A DNA stretch of 64,000 bases from Synechococcus sp. MVIR-18-1 (GCF_014279835.1 NZ_CP047942.1:434001-498000); one strand, 5' to 3'; counted from the first letter of the stretch, positions 10,434 to 19,936 are shown. Program-made: numbers and translations. Notes: generated by a model from the sequence alone, not told the origin.

Positions 10434-12068
10434 ATGACGACCGAGCGCATTACCGACGACTTAAACCGACTCGTCTCTTTGCTTCCTGCAGAGCTCCAAG
10501 CCTCGTTGGCTTCGCCGGAGTCGAGAGACCAACTCCTTGAGGTTGTTCTCGACCTTGGACGTCTTCCAGAAGCCCGTTATTCCGGTTGGTCGATCCCTCT
10601 TGGAGACAGCAGCATTACGCGTGCTGATCTGAAGGCGATGGTGGAACGTCTTGGTGAGTTTGGTTCCGACAACAGGGCGGGTATTGAGCGAACCTTGCAT
10701 CGCATCAGTGCCATTCGTAATCGTCGAGGTGAAGTGGTGGGCCTGACCTGCCGCGTTGGGCGCGCTGTGTTTGGGACGGTGGAGATGGTGCGCGATCTTC
10801 TCGATAGCGGTGACTCCTTGCTTCTCATGGGCCGGCCTGGGGTCGGTAAAACCACTGCTTTGCGCGAGATCGCTCGTGTGCTCGCGGATGACCTGGGTAA
10901 GCGTGTCGTGGTGATCGATACCAGCAATGAAATTGCCGGGGATGGTGATATCCCTCATCCAGCGATTGGTCGAGCGCGGCGCATGCAGGTGGCTCGACCA
11001 GAGCTTCAGCATCACGTGATGATCGAGGCCGTGGAAAACCACATGCCCGAAGTGATCGTCATTGATGAAATCGGTACCGAGTTGGAGGCGCGTGCAGCCC
11101 GCACGATTGCTGAACGGGGTGTGACCTTGGTGGCGACAGCGCACGGAAATGCCCTGTCCAATTTGATCAAAAATCCCACTTTGTGTGATCTAGTTGGCGG
11201 CATTGAATCCGTCACCCTTGGCGATGATGAGGCTCGCCGTCGTCGCAGTCAGAAAACGGTGCTCGAACGGGCAGCGGAACCCACCTTCACCATGGCTGTG
11301 GAGATGCACAGTCGCAGTCGCTGGGCTGTTTATCGAGAGGTGGGACGAGCGGTTGATGCCTTGCTGCGCGGGCAAGTGCCCAGTTCTGAGGAGCGAAAAA
11401 TGGCTTCGGATGGACGCGTTCTTCGGGTGGAACCTCTCCAGGTGTCGCCCTCGCCCTTAAGGCGTCCTTCCTTGGCGCCGGTTCCGCTTCCAGACCCCGT
11501 GGATTCAACCCCACGTCAACCCTTAGGAGTGGGTGTTGCGCAGCCAGAAAGGATGATGCCTCAGGCACCGCCCAAGTTGTTCCAGGTTCTGTGTTGCGGC
11601 CTGAGTGAGCAACGGCTGGATGAAGCGGTTCGCCGTCATGACTGGGCTGTTCAGGCCGTGGAAGATCTGATGCAGGCCGATGTGGTGCTGAGCGTTCGCC
11701 AAGGCCTTGGTCGTCAACCTGAACTGCGCCGTCAAGCGAGAGACGCTGGTGTCCCGATTTTGGTGATCAAATCCGACACCCTTCCTCAAGTGGAGAGGGC
11801 TTTGGAGCGTCTGTTGATGCGCCGTGATTCAGGTGCGAGTCATCGAGACGCAGCGGACTCTGGTGATCAGTTCGACGCCTCTGCCGCTCTTGAGGAATGC
11901 CGCTTGGCTGTCGAGCAAGTGGTGGTTCCGCAGGGCCGTCCCGTGGAGCTCCTTCCCCGCAGCGAAGACGTGCGCCAAATGCAGGCAGACCTTGTGACTC
12001 GCTATCGCCTTCGCAGCGATGTATACGGCAGCAGTGGCCAGCGGCGCCTGAGAGTATTTCCACCCTGA
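10434..12068 (+). CDS. ycf45: Ycf45-like AAA ATPase with C-terminal R3H-like domain
   Basis: A 544-aa P-loop ATPase of the Ycf45/SpoIIIAA-like family, found in cyanobacteria and some algal plastids and of unknown exact role. Walker A is GRPGVGKTT (about residue 133) and Walker B is EVIVIDEIGTE (about residue 204). A central linker rich in Pro and Arg (about 315-385) leads to a C-terminal part with a Rossmann-like segment and a terminal R3H-like, nucleic-acid-binding region ending RYRLRSDVYG. The start ATG at 10434 follows ldpA by 66 nt. The family assignment is firm; the function is not known. Confidence 0.85.
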   Translation: MTTERITDDLNRLVSLLPAELQASLASPESRDQLLEVVLDLGRLPEARYSGWSIPLGDSSITRADLKAMVERLGEFGSDNRAGIERTLHRISAIRNRRGEVVGLTCRVGRAVFGTVEMVRDLLDSGDSLLLMGRPGVGKTTALREIARVLADDLGKRVVVIDTSNEIAGDGDIPHPAIGRARRMQVARPELQHHVMIEAVENHMPEVIVIDEIGTELEARAARTIAERGVTLVATAHGNALSNLIKNPTLCDLVGGIESVTLGDDEARRRRSQKTVLERAAEPTFTMAVEMHSRSRWAVYREVGRAVDALLRGQVPSSEERKMASDGRVLRVEPLQVSPSPLRRPSLAPVPLPDPVDSTPRQPLGVGVAQPERMMPQAPPKLFQVLCCGLSEQRLDEAVRRHDWAVQAVEDLMQADVVLSVRQGLGRQPELRRQARDAGVPILVIKSDTLPQVERALERLLMRRDSGASHRDAADSGDQFDASAALEECRLAVEQVVVPQGRPVELLPRSEDVRQMQADLVTRYRLRSDVYGSSGQRRLRVFPP

Positions 12069-12109
12069 ATCAGGGATTGGTTGTGAGAGGTGGATTGACG
12101 AAGGTCACT

Positions 12110-12175
12110 ATGTTGTGGGTAACTATGTATGCGCTAGCAGGGATCACCAGTTTGGTGGTGCTGAGCTGGGGTTAA
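12110..12175 (+). CDS. Possible 21-residue hydrophobic peptide
   Basis: A very short frame (MLWVTMYALAGITSLVVLSWG) that is almost entirely one membrane-spanning segment. It lies between ycf45 and tRNA-Gln and its stop touches the tRNA 5' end. Cyanobacterial photosystems contain many subunits of this size, but I recognise none here and no clear ribosome binding site is seen. It may be chance. Confidence 0.2.
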   Translation: MLWVTMYALAGITSLVVLSWG

Positions 12176-12247
12176 TGGGCCGTCGCCAAGCGGTAAGGCA
12201 GCGGGTTTTGGTCTCGCCATTCCTAGGTTCGAATCCTAGCGGCCCAG
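12176..12247 (+). tRNA. tRNA-Gln (TTG anticodon)
   Basis: The 72-nt cloverleaf has acceptor TGGGCCG pairing with CGGCCCA, the D loop CCAAGCGGTAAGG, the anticodon loop TTTTGGT with TTG, and the T arm with GGTTCGAATCC. CCA is not encoded. The HAD gene starts 16 nt downstream. Confidence 0.95.
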
Positions 12248-12263
12248 TTTTTCCGGATTTCCG

Positions 12264-13028
12264 GTGTCGTTGCAGCCTCTCCTCGTTTTCGATTTCGATG
12301 GGGTGATCCTCGACGGGATGGATGAGTACTGGTCGAGTTCTCGAAAAGCTTGTCTATCCCTTCTCCAGGGAGTGTTTTTGCCTGAGCAAACACCGAGTCG
12401 CTTTCGTCAATTGCGCCCCTGGGTGCATCACGGCTGGGAGATGGTCCTGATCGCTGCGTTCCTTCAAGAGTCAGACGGACCGTTGCAGCGTCTTGGTGTT
12501 GATGCTTTCGCCGCGGATTATGACCAACAGCTTCGAGCTGGTCTCGATCGGTTTGGCTGGAAACCGTCGCTGCTACAAGACTCCCTCGAACGTGTTCGTC
12601 GTCAGGCCGTGTCCGGCGATCGTGCTGGTTGGGTGGCCTTGCATCGGCCGTTTAAAGGGGTGCAGGAGCGTTTGGCTGGGTTGGAGGAGGAGGGTGTGGC
12701 TTGGTCTGTGCTCACCACAAAAGGGCGAGATTTCACGGATGAGTTGCTTGATGCTTTTCAGCTTCGACCCGTACGCCTCGATGGCAGAGAGTCCGGCCCC
12801 AAGCCTGAGGTGTTACTCCGCTTGCGCCGCGAATGGGCGCTAAAGGGTTTTGTGGAAGACCGGCGGGCCACCCTTGAAGTGGTGTTGGAGACGCCTGGGC
12901 TTGAAGGCCTGAAGTGCTTTTTGGCCGATTGGGGATATCTGCGTCCGGCCGACCGAGAGGGTTTGCCGGAAGGGCTGGATTTGCTCTCAACCAGCAAATT
13001 TGCAGCCCCCTTGGCGATCTGGCCCTGA
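12264..13028 (+). CDS. HAD-superfamily hydrolase-like protein
   Basis: A 254-aa protein with HAD motif I near the N-terminus (VFDFDGVILDGMDEYW), a cap-like helical region, motif II SVLTTKGR (Thr in TTK) and a Lys in SGPKPEVL as motif III. The final acidic motif IV is less clear (KCFLADWGY). Such proteins are usually phosphatases of small metabolites; the substrate cannot be read from sequence. It starts at a GTG just after tRNA-Gln and precedes recA. Confidence 0.7.
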   Translation: MSLQPLLVFDFDGVILDGMDEYWSSSRKACLSLLQGVFLPEQTPSRFRQLRPWVHHGWEMVLIAAFLQESDGPLQRLGVDAFAADYDQQLRAGLDRFGWKPSLLQDSLERVRRQAVSGDRAGWVALHRPFKGVQERLAGLEEEGVAWSVLTTKGRDFTDELLDAFQLRPVRLDGRESGPKPEVLLRLRREWALKGFVEDRRATLEVVLETPGLEGLKCFLADWGYLRPADREGLPEGLDLLSTSKFAAPLAIWP

Positions 13029-13036
13029 TTCGATAA

Positions 13037-13051
13037 CGTACATGTGTACTA
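13037..13051. promoter_or_regulatory. LexA-type box upstream of recA
   Basis: The sequence CGTACATGTGTACTA closely matches the cyanobacterial LexA operator (AGTACN4-type palindrome GTACATGTGTAC). It lies 130 bp before the recA ATG and 8 bp after the stop of the HAD gene. SOS control of recA by LexA is the natural reading, inferred from the motif. Confidence 0.65.
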
Positions 13052-13181
13052 GATGAGACAAGTGGCGTTAGTCGGGGCACTGGATGATCTGTCCAGTGTT
13101 GTGTCGACTTCAGTTTGCGGATCTTCCGCTGGCTGAATCGGCGACCTGCGGCACCTGTTTGCTCCTTAACTGTTCATTGCT

Positions 13182-14330
13182 ATGCCAGCCGACGTGAAAG
13201 CCTCTCATTCCTCCGCAGGAGATCCCCGTCCAGGTGAGAGGGATAAAGCCTTGGACCTTGTGCTCGGTCAGATCGAGCGGAATTTTGGCAAGGGCTCAAT
13301 TATGCGTTTGGGAGATGCCTCCCGGATGCGGGTGGAAACCATCTCCACGGGCGCTCTCACTCTCGACCTTGCCCTAGGCGGTGGGTACCCCAAGGGGCGA
13401 GTGGTGGAGGTTTACGGGCCTGAAAGTTCAGGCAAGACCACACTCACGCTGCATGCCATCGCTGAGGTGCAAAAGCGTGGAGGGGTGGCGGCATTCGTCG
13501 ACGCTGAGCACGCCCTAGATCCTGTCTATGCGGCTTCCCTTGGTGTTGATGTAGAAAATCTCCTGGTCTCCCAGCCGGATACGGGTGAGATGGCCCTTGA
13601 AATCGTCGATCAGCTCGTTCGTTCTGCCGCTGTTGACATCGTGGTGATCGACTCCGTCGCTGCGTTGACGCCTCGGGCTGAGATTGAAGGAGAGATGGGT
13701 GATTTGTCTGTTGGGGGCCAAGCTCGCTTGATGAGTCAGGCCATGCGCAAGATCACTGGCAACATCGGTAAATCCGGTTGCACCGTGATCTTCCTGAACC
13801 AACTTCGTCTGAAGATCGGAGTGACCTATGGCAATCCTGAGACCACAACGGGTGGAAATGCGCTGAAGTTCTACGCCTCAGTGCGGCTTGATATTCGCCG
13901 GATCCAAACTCTCAAACGTGGCACTGAGGAGTACGGCATTCGGGCGAAAGTGAAGGTGGCGAAAAACAAGGTGGCGCCTCCGTTCAGGATTGCCGAATTC
14001 GATATTCTTTTTGGGCGCGGCATCAGTACGCTCGGATGCATTCTCGATCTGGCTGAGGAAACAGGAGTCGTCACGCGTAAAGGGGCCTGGTACAGCTACG
14101 AGGGCGACAACATTGGCCAAGGTCGTGACAACACAATTGGTTGGCTCGAGCAAAACCCCGAAGCCAAGGACGCCATCGAAGTGCTTGTGCGTCAGAAGTT
14201 GACCGAAGGATCGGAAGTGACCTCGAATTCGATGCGCCCTTTGGCTGCTGCTGCTCGCTCAGCGGCTGCCAAGCCGTTGGCGAAACCTGCTGATACGGAT
14301 AAAAAGTCCCTTGCTGATGGGGCTGCTTAA
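13182..14330 (+). CDS. recA: Recombinase RecA
   Basis: RecA forms filaments on single-stranded DNA, drives strand exchange and triggers LexA self-cleavage. The 382-aa protein has Walker [10 protein letters not shown] at residues 79-87, the VIDSVAAL Walker B, the L1 region ([10 protein letters not shown]) and the L2 region ([19 protein letters not shown]). The C-terminal tail is Ala/Lys-rich. Its stop overlaps the stop of the convergent DUF1815 gene. An upstream LexA-type box suggests SOS regulation. Confidence 0.98.
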   Translation: MPADVKASHSSAGDPRPGERDKALDLVLGQIERNFGKGSIMRLGDASRMRVETISTGALTLDLALGGGYPKGRVVEVYGPESSGKTTLTLHAIAEVQKRGGVAAFVDAEHALDPVYAASLGVDVENLLVSQPDTGEMALEIVDQLVRSAAVDIVVIDSVAALTPRAEIEGEMGDLSVGGQARLMSQAMRKITGNIGKSGCTVIFLNQLRLKIGVTYGNPETTTGGNALKFYASVRLDIRRIQTLKRGTEEYGIRAKVKVAKNKVAPPFRIAEFDILFGRGISTLGCILDLAEETGVVTRKGAWYSYEGDNIGQGRDNTIGWLEQNPEAKDAIEVLVRQKLTEGSEVTSNSMRPLAAAARSAAAKPLAKPADTDKKSLADGAA

Positions 14331-14677
14331 CGGCTTGCGATTTCAGGGGTGCTGCCCATTGCGGAGCGCTCCTGAATGGAGGTGACGATTCGTTGAAGCT
14401 CCTGAATGGCTTCTGCACCCTCAAACTTCACGAGTTCGCGCCCATTACGGGATTCAACCCAGCTAATTCCGAAATCGGACACCAGAAAACGCACGAGGTG
14501 CTGATCGCCGAGTTCGGCCACGAATGATGCGCCATTGCCGTCAGGGCTGTGGCCGTCATTGCAGCTGTAGCAAGTGGCAACGATCCCTTGCTTTTGAAGA
14601 CTTGAAGCAAGGGCATGAAGGCTCATGACCAAATCTTTGACGACGGAGCGGTACTGATCGGCAAGGCGTGAAAACAT
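14327..14677 (-). CDS. DUF1815 family protein
   Basis: A 116-aa cyanobacterial protein of the DUF1815 family, starting at the ATG at 14677 ([20 protein letters not shown]). It contains the conserved CYSCNDG and [20 protein letters not shown] segments. It is predicted soluble with no membrane segment or signal. The function is unknown. It converges on recA with a 4-bp overlap of the stop regions. Confidence 0.75.
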   Translation of the reverse strand: MFSRLADQYRSVVKDLVMSLHALASSLQKQGIVATCYSCNDGHSPDGNGASFVAELGDQHLVRFLVSDFGISWVESRNGRELVKFEGAEAIQELQRIVTSIQERSAMGSTPEIASR

Positions 14678-14768
14678 CACGGATGTCCGGAAAACCTTTA
14701 GCAATCCTAAAGGTTTTGACTGGTTTCCGGTTGCGCCGCTTCTGGCTGTGCTGGTTTCGGTAGGTGGG

Positions 14769-15008
14769 TTATGGCATGTCGGAGAGCGTCCACCAGCCTG
14801 CCGCTGGTCCAATAAAACGCACCACGATCCAAAGAACCACGAGTCCTCCGATCCCAATCCAGGCCCCCTTTGTTGTGAGGGCAACGAATTGCTGGGATTG
14901 GCTCCGGGTTAATGGCAGCCAGGCAACGATTCGCTCGCTGTCCTTGGGGTCTGTTTTGCGTTGCTTTGGAGGTAGTCCCAGGCTGGTGCGACGTCGAGCT
15001 TCTCCCAT
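14769..15008 (-). CDS. DUF2839 family small membrane protein
   Basis: A 79-aa protein starting MGEARRRTSLGLPPKQ, the hallmark of the cyanobacterial DUF2839 family, with one transmembrane helix at about residues 48-67 (AWIGIGGLVVLWIVVRFIG). The N-terminal half is basic and probably cytoplasmic. The function is unknown. It lies between the DUF1815 gene and a helicase-like gene, all on the minus strand. Confidence 0.75.
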   Translation of the reverse strand: MGEARRRTSLGLPPKQRKTDPKDSERIVAWLPLTRSQSQQFVALTTKGAWIGIGGLVVLWIVVRFIGPAAGWWTLSDMP

Positions 15009-15049
15009 CGAGGCAGGCTAGTGAGCAGATCTCAAGACTAGGGACGGTG

Positions 15050-16504
15050 TCAGTCCGGTAACAGCCTCTGCAGAGGAGACCAGGGCTCGAGGGCACGTAG
15101 GACCTGTTTGCCCCAGCTGCGTGCGCGGACTCTTCCATCCAAAATGGCGAGCCTTCCGCCGCTCTGCCTGAGGGGGGTGATTGCTGGAACCAGCTTTGCT
15201 AGAGCCTCCGGCAGAAGCAGATCGCGGAACCAATCCTGCCCCAGTTGTTTCAACGATTCCACCCGAGCGGCTGTGAGTGGATCTTCCAGGCTGGACACAG
15301 GAAGTAGGGCAATGATGAGCTGATCCAGGGCCGGTAGCTGGTTCTGATGGTCCATCCACCAAGACCAACCGCAGCAGATCACTCCGTTGACGTCCGGCGC
15401 TGTGTCTTGATGAATCACTCTGCTGCCAAATTCTCCAGCGAGTTCGGTGGTGAGTTTTTGCCTGAGCCCTGGATCGTCCAGCAAAACAACGGTCAGCCCA
15501 CGACGCCCAAGAATTAAGCGCCGGCATTGATCAAGAAGGTGCTCCGCATAGATCGCCGTATTCGGCAACGGTTGTCGTCTGGGTGCGAACAAACGCAGCG
15601 GTTCCGTACGCATTCGATCGTGGAGCTGGATGTCCACCACGGCCCCTGATTCTGTTGACTTCCCACCGGTACGTCTGATTCGCTCCAGAGAGACGCCATC
15701 CGTTTGAAGAAGAATCGAGGCGTGTTGCTCCAGCAGGCCATGAAGGGTTTGGAGCGGCTCCAGGGGTTGGAGAGTCCAGGTCCATTGCAGCAGGTGTTGA
15801 TCGAGGTGTGCCCAGCTGGCCCACTGCGAAGGTTGGAGGGTCAACAATTCAGTCCAGGGCTCTGGCGCTGCCCCAAGCAAACCGATCAAGTCGCGCAGGC
15901 TCACCAACGCGCTACCTGGCATTGGGAGGTCGCAAGTGGATCGGCTGGAGGCGGCGAACAATTGGCGGCTGAGCCGTTCGTGGAGGTCGAGGAGCGCAGG
16001 ACCTGCTGTTGGGTAGGCCTGACGCAACCGATCCCAATCCTGGGTTTCGATGCTGAGTTCCATCGCTTCGCGCAGATGCTGAGCCAAAGATTCCGCTTCA
16101 GGAATGATCAACTGATGCGAAGGTTTGAAGCCGCGGCGGCGGTGAACGTTGACCAGTTCGGCGGGAGAGAGCAGCCAGAGTTGTGAGCCGGGAGGAGCCG
16201 TGCTGCCGCTCCAACAGGCAAGCCTTAATCCTCCCTGGCGCAGACGAGGCAGTTCGACATGAAGGAAGCGTTGCCGTTGGCGTTCATCAAGCACCAACAC
16301 GCAGTCTTGGGATTGCAGGCAAAGAGGAACAAGCAACCCCAGCCACCAGCGATCCCGCTCTCCAGCAGACAAGCGGATGCGGGTGCGATCTTGTCTGCGC
16401 AAGCTGCGACCGATCAGACGGCTGAGCGTTAGATGGTGCTCCCAAGGCATCTCCTCCAGATGGAGAAGCTGCTTGAGCTGCTGATGGGCTTGAACTTCCA
16501 GCAT
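15050..16504 (-). CDS. Degenerate DinG-like helicase-related protein
   Basis: A 484-aa protein that resembles the cyanobacterial DinG-like superfamily 2 helicases in length, order and C-terminus (QSGGRLAILDGRVRARSWGK resembles helicase motif VI). The catalytic residues seem lost: no GxGKT Walker A is seen where it should be (about residues 42-60) and the DEAH box position reads PEAE (residues 135-138, LIIPEAESLAQHL). It may be a non-catalytic DNA-binding or partner protein. It is divergent from tyrA with a 3-bp gap to the longest tyrA frame. The family call is inference from pattern, not from a search. Confidence 0.5.
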   Translation of the reverse strand: MLEVQAHQQLKQLLHLEEMPWEHHLTLSRLIGRSLRRQDRTRIRLSAGERDRWWLGLLVPLCLQSQDCVLVLDERQRQRFLHVELPRLRQGGLRLACWSGSTAPPGSQLWLLSPAELVNVHRRRGFKPSHQLIIPEAESLAQHLREAMELSIETQDWDRLRQAYPTAGPALLDLHERLSRQLFAASSRSTCDLPMPGSALVSLRDLIGLLGAAPEPWTELLTLQPSQWASWAHLDQHLLQWTWTLQPLEPLQTLHGLLEQHASILLQTDGVSLERIRRTGGKSTESGAVVDIQLHDRMRTEPLRLFAPRRQPLPNTAIYAEHLLDQCRRLILGRRGLTVVLLDDPGLRQKLTTELAGEFGSRVIHQDTAPDVNGVICCGWSWWMDHQNQLPALDQLIIALLPVSSLEDPLTAARVESLKQLGQDWFRDLLLPEALAKLVPAITPLRQSGGRLAILDGRVRARSWGKQVLRALEPWSPLQRLLPD

Positions 16505-16588
16505 TAAATGAGCCTAAGCAGTGCACTGAACGTGTTTGGTTCAGGTGGATTGATCCATCAACATGGGCTATTGAGCGAAATCGATCCG

Positions 16589-17467
16589 ATGGATCAGGGG
16601 CAAGGGGCGCAGCCATGGTCGATCGATCGTGTTGGCGTGGTGGGGATGGGGTTGATCGGTGGCTCGATCGCCCTTGATCTCAGCCAGCAAGGGGTTGAGG
16701 TGCAAGGCCTTGTTCACCGTGAAGTCACGGCGGAGCGGGCCCGCAGCAGAGGGCTGGCTCCCTTGGTCAGCACCGATCCCAGCTGTCTTCAGAATTGCGA
16801 CCTGGTGATCCTTGCCCTCCCTTTGGAGTCGTTGCTGAGTCCCCAAGAAAGCCTGATCAAGGCCATCCCCGAGAGGGCGGTGGTCACTGATGTGGGCTCG
16901 GTGAAGGCAGAGGTGCTGGCGGTTTGGCGCGATCTTCATCCGCGCTTTGTGGGGAGTCACCCCATGGCAGGAACGGCTCAAGCAGGCGTTGATGCTGGCC
17001 TGACGGGACTTTTTTGTGGCCGTCCCTGGGTGTCAACACCTGAGTCATCCACGGATGCGTCAGCGCTTGCGGTGATCCAGCAGCTGGCCGCCCGTCTCGG
17101 CAGCCATTGGCTTACCGCTGATGCTGCCCGTCATGACCAGGCCGTGGCGTTGATCTCCCATCTCCCGGTCATCGTTAGTGCTGCCCTGTTGCGAGCGGTA
17201 GGAGAAGAACGTGATCCTGCTGTCCTCGATCTCGCGAGGACCTTGGCATCGAGTGGCTTTGCCGATACCACCCGAGTGGGGGGTGGTAATCCTGCTCTCG
17301 GGACTGCAATGGCGTCACACAACACCCAAGCGGTGCTTCGTTCTTTAGCGGCGTATCGCTGGAGCTTGGAGCAGCTCGAAGAAGCAATTCTTGAGGGGCA
17401 TTGGGCTCAGCTCGAGAAAGAGCTGGAAAAGACGCAATCGCTAAGACCGCAGTTTCTTTCGGATTAA
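16589..17467 (+). CDS. tyrA: Arogenate/prephenate dehydrogenase
   Basis: TyrA oxidatively decarboxylates arogenate or prephenate in tyrosine synthesis; cyanobacterial enzymes mostly use arogenate and NADP. The Rossmann motif GMGLIGGS is near the N-terminus, followed by VTDVGSVKAEV, GSHPMAGTAQAG and the helical dimer domain with ISHLPVIVSAALL. I chose the ATG at 16589 (292 aa, MDQGQGAQPWSIDRVGVVG), which starts just before the Rossmann fold; the ATG at 16508 adds 27 non-conserved residues. It converges on the carotenoid desaturase gene. Confidence 0.9.
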   Translation: MDQGQGAQPWSIDRVGVVGMGLIGGSIALDLSQQGVEVQGLVHREVTAERARSRGLAPLVSTDPSCLQNCDLVILALPLESLLSPQESLIKAIPERAVVTDVGSVKAEVLAVWRDLHPRFVGSHPMAGTAQAGVDAGLTGLFCGRPWVSTPESSTDASALAVIQQLAARLGSHWLTADAARHDQAVALISHLPVIVSAALLRAVGEERDPAVLDLARTLASSGFADTTRVGGGNPALGTAMASHNTQAVLRSLAAYRWSLEQLEEAILEGHWAQLEKELEKTQSLRPQFLSD

Positions 17468-17476
17468 CCGAGGGCT

Positions 17477-19006
17477 TTAACTGTGCAGCTGAAGGGTTTG
17501 ACCGCGTTGAGCCAGCAACTGCCTACAGGCCATGAGGGCAGACAGGGTGACCCCGGCCGTTCCCTCACCTGGATGAATGGAATCTCCACAAAGCCAAAGC
17601 CCAGGCATGGGGGTGCGGCTTGCCAGGCCAAAGGGTCCGAAACGACTGGGGGATTGCCCCAAGCCACCGACGATGCCGTTTGGCCGTCCGGTCCAGCGGA
17701 GAAAGCCCCGCGGTGTCGCCAGCTCTTGATGACGCCAGGTGTGTTCCGACAAGCCCAAGGCGGCTTCCACCGTGCTGCGGATCTTGGCTTGACAGGCTTC
17801 TTTTTTGCTTTGGTACTCGGCTTCTGAGCCTGAGAACCATCCCTTAGGGGTCGTAAACACGCTGGCAATCACGGTGGCTTGCCCTTTCGGAGCCCTGCCG
17901 TCTCCCTCACGGCTGATGGAGATAAAGACAGAGCCAGGATCGCTTGCATCGCGTTGCCAATGGCCTGGACAGTCGTCCGGTAGATCCGCCCTGTCGATGG
18001 CGCCATAAAACACCAGGGCCCCACTGGGAGCCTCGAGCTCAGTGAGGTGTTGGCGATAGGGCGCTGGCATGGGGGTCTGGTCAGCGTTGCATTTAGGAAC
18101 GATCAATTCAGGCAGGCACTGAGGAGGGAGCGTGCTGATCACATCGCCAGCTCGAAAGATCTGCTCCTTTCGACCTGGTCCTTCGACGCGTAGTTGCCAG
18201 CCTGAACCATCTGCGTTTTGTTGAAGTTGCTGCACGCGGTGACGCAGAAGCATGGTTCCTCCATCGCGCTTCAACCCAGATGCCAGCGATTCACTCAGCA
18301 CCTGCATCGATCCGTGGAGGTGCCACAGGCCAAGAGGGGCTTGGCACATTTGCAACACCGTCGCTCCGTAAAGCGCTGCGGTTTGATCGGCAGGTTGTTG
18401 GGAGTAAAGCCTGAGCTGTAGATCGAGAAAACGACGCAGGCGTTGATCACTGCCGCAGCCAGAGAGCGTTAAAAGGTCTTTGACTGTGCAGAGACTCAGA
18501 GGAGCGCTGAGCAAATTTCCGGGATGGAGCGCAGCAAGCGTTTGCTTTAAATCCCAGCCATTGCGAATCGGTAAAACAGGGTCGGAACCAGCAAATTGCC
18601 AATTGCTTTGGTGAAGAAAGCTGCAGAGCTGCCAGAACCTTTCGCTTCCTGGAAAGTGTTGTTGTCGTTCCTCCTGCCAGCGCTGGGGATCATGCCAAAG
18701 GCGCACGGGGGCTGACCCATCGGCTAGGTCAACCACGCAGCCTGGATCAAGCAGTTCGGCCCCTGGGAGAGGAAGATTCAGATGTTGAAAGATGCGGGCG
18801 TGGCTGCCACCAGGTTCGAGGCCTGCCACTTGGGTGGCACCCACATCAAAGGTGTACTCCCCTCTCCGGAAGGTCCCTGCACAGCCCCCCGGCTGATAAT
18901 GCGCTTCTAAAAGGGTGACTGAAACACCGTCGTGTGCCAGCAGAGCCGCTGCGGTGAGTCCAGCGATGCCACCGCCGACCACGATCACGTCGTCGCGTTT
19001 TTGCAT
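17477..19006 (-). CDS. crtD: CrtI/CrtISO-family carotenoid oxidoreductase, probably CrtD
   Basis: A 509-aa FAD-dependent oxidoreductase. The dinucleotide-binding motif VVGGGIAGLTAAALL is at residues 9-23, with LEAHYQPGGCAGTF just after, and the C-terminal FAD-binding segment is GLWLCGDSIHPGEGTAGVTLSA. This pattern covers phytoene desaturase, carotenoid isomerase and C-3',4' desaturase (CrtD). CrtD seems most likely for a second, non-CrtH type enzyme in Synechococcus, but the substrate cannot be set from sequence. It starts at an ATG 36 nt from the divergent fructosamine kinase-like gene. Confidence 0.6.
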   Translation of the reverse strand: MQKRDDVIVVGGGIAGLTAAALLAHDGVSVTLLEAHYQPGGCAGTFRRGEYTFDVGATQVAGLEPGGSHARIFQHLNLPLPGAELLDPGCVVDLADGSAPVRLWHDPQRWQEERQQHFPGSERFWQLCSFLHQSNWQFAGSDPVLPIRNGWDLKQTLAALHPGNLLSAPLSLCTVKDLLTLSGCGSDQRLRRFLDLQLRLYSQQPADQTAALYGATVLQMCQAPLGLWHLHGSMQVLSESLASGLKRDGGTMLLRHRVQQLQQNADGSGWQLRVEGPGRKEQIFRAGDVISTLPPQCLPELIVPKCNADQTPMPAPYRQHLTELEAPSGALVFYGAIDRADLPDDCPGHWQRDASDPGSVFISISREGDGRAPKGQATVIASVFTTPKGWFSGSEAEYQSKKEACQAKIRSTVEAALGLSEHTWRHQELATPRGFLRWTGRPNGIVGGLGQSPSRFGPFGLASRTPMPGLWLCGDSIHPGEGTAGVTLSALMACRQLLAQRGQTLQLHS

Positions 19007-19042
19007 CAGGTCATGCTGACAGCTGAGTTAGGGGGATCGTGA

Positions 19043-19915
19043 ATGCGAACGCAACTGCTGGAGGCGTTGCAAAACGATTGTGCTGAGCTGCAGGGCTGTC
19101 AGTGCACGAGCCTGGAGCCCGTTGGCAGTTCTTCCACTTGGCGTGCGGAGGTATCGGATGGGAGATCGCTCTTCCTCAAGCTGGCATCACCAGCCATGCT
19201 CAAGGTGGAATCACGGGGGCTCCGCTCCCTGAAGCATTGGGCAGACCCTGCGCTTTTGTTGATCCCTGATCCGCTTGGGATGGTCCCAGTGGGAGAGCTT
19301 GCTGCTTTGATTTTGCCCTGGCTCGATTTTGGGCGAGGGGATCAATATGAGCTTGGACGAGGCTTGGCTCGCCTTCATCGAACCTCTGCTGATGCTGGGA
19401 TGGATCGATTTGGTTGGGATGAAGAAGGTTTTATTGGCTTAGGTCCTCAACCAGCTGGGTGGTTGTCGTCTTGGGGAGACGCGTTTGTGACCTTGCGGCT
19501 GACCCCTCAGCTTCAGCTGGCATCAAGCTGGGGCTTGGCTCTTGATCAACTCGAACCTTTGCTAGCCGCAACACGGGTTTGGTTGGATCAACATCAGCCC
19601 CTGTCCTGTCTCGTGCATGGCGACCTTTGGGGTGGAAACGCTTCAGTGCTCGCAGACGAGCGGGGAGCTCTGATCGATCCAGCCTGTTGGTGGGCTGACC
19701 GGGAGGTGGATCTGGCGATGACTCGCTTGTTTGGAGGATTCAGTGCCCGTTTTTACCAGGGCTATCAACAGGAATGGCCCTTAGATACCAACTATCAAGA
19801 TCGAATTGATGTTTACAACCTCTATCACTTGCTGAATCACGCCAACCTTTTTGGTGGTAGCTATAAACAACAATGCCTCACAGCAATCAGTGCCATGAGG
19901 TCAATGTTGTTGTGA
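19043..19915 (+). CDS. Fructosamine/ketosamine-3-kinase family protein
   Basis: A 290-aa protein-kinase-like fold enzyme. FN3K-family proteins phosphorylate ketoamines on glycated proteins, leading to deglycation. The catalytic loop reads CLVHGDLWGGNASVL and the metal-binding segment IDPACWWADREVDLAMT, followed by the family's FYQGYQQEWPLD and YNLYHLLNHANLFG. Start at ATG 19043. The substrate in this organism is unknown. Confidence 0.85.
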   Translation: MRTQLLEALQNDCAELQGCQCTSLEPVGSSSTWRAEVSDGRSLFLKLASPAMLKVESRGLRSLKHWADPALLLIPDPLGMVPVGELAALILPWLDFGRGDQYELGRGLARLHRTSADAGMDRFGWDEEGFIGLGPQPAGWLSSWGDAFVTLRLTPQLQLASSWGLALDQLEPLLAATRVWLDQHQPLSCLVHGDLWGGNASVLADERGALIDPACWWADREVDLAMTRLFGGFSARFYQGYQQEWPLDTNYQDRIDVYNLYHLLNHANLFGGSYKQQCLTAISAMRSMLL

Positions 19916-19936
19916 CGAACAGAGAATGCCTCCGCT

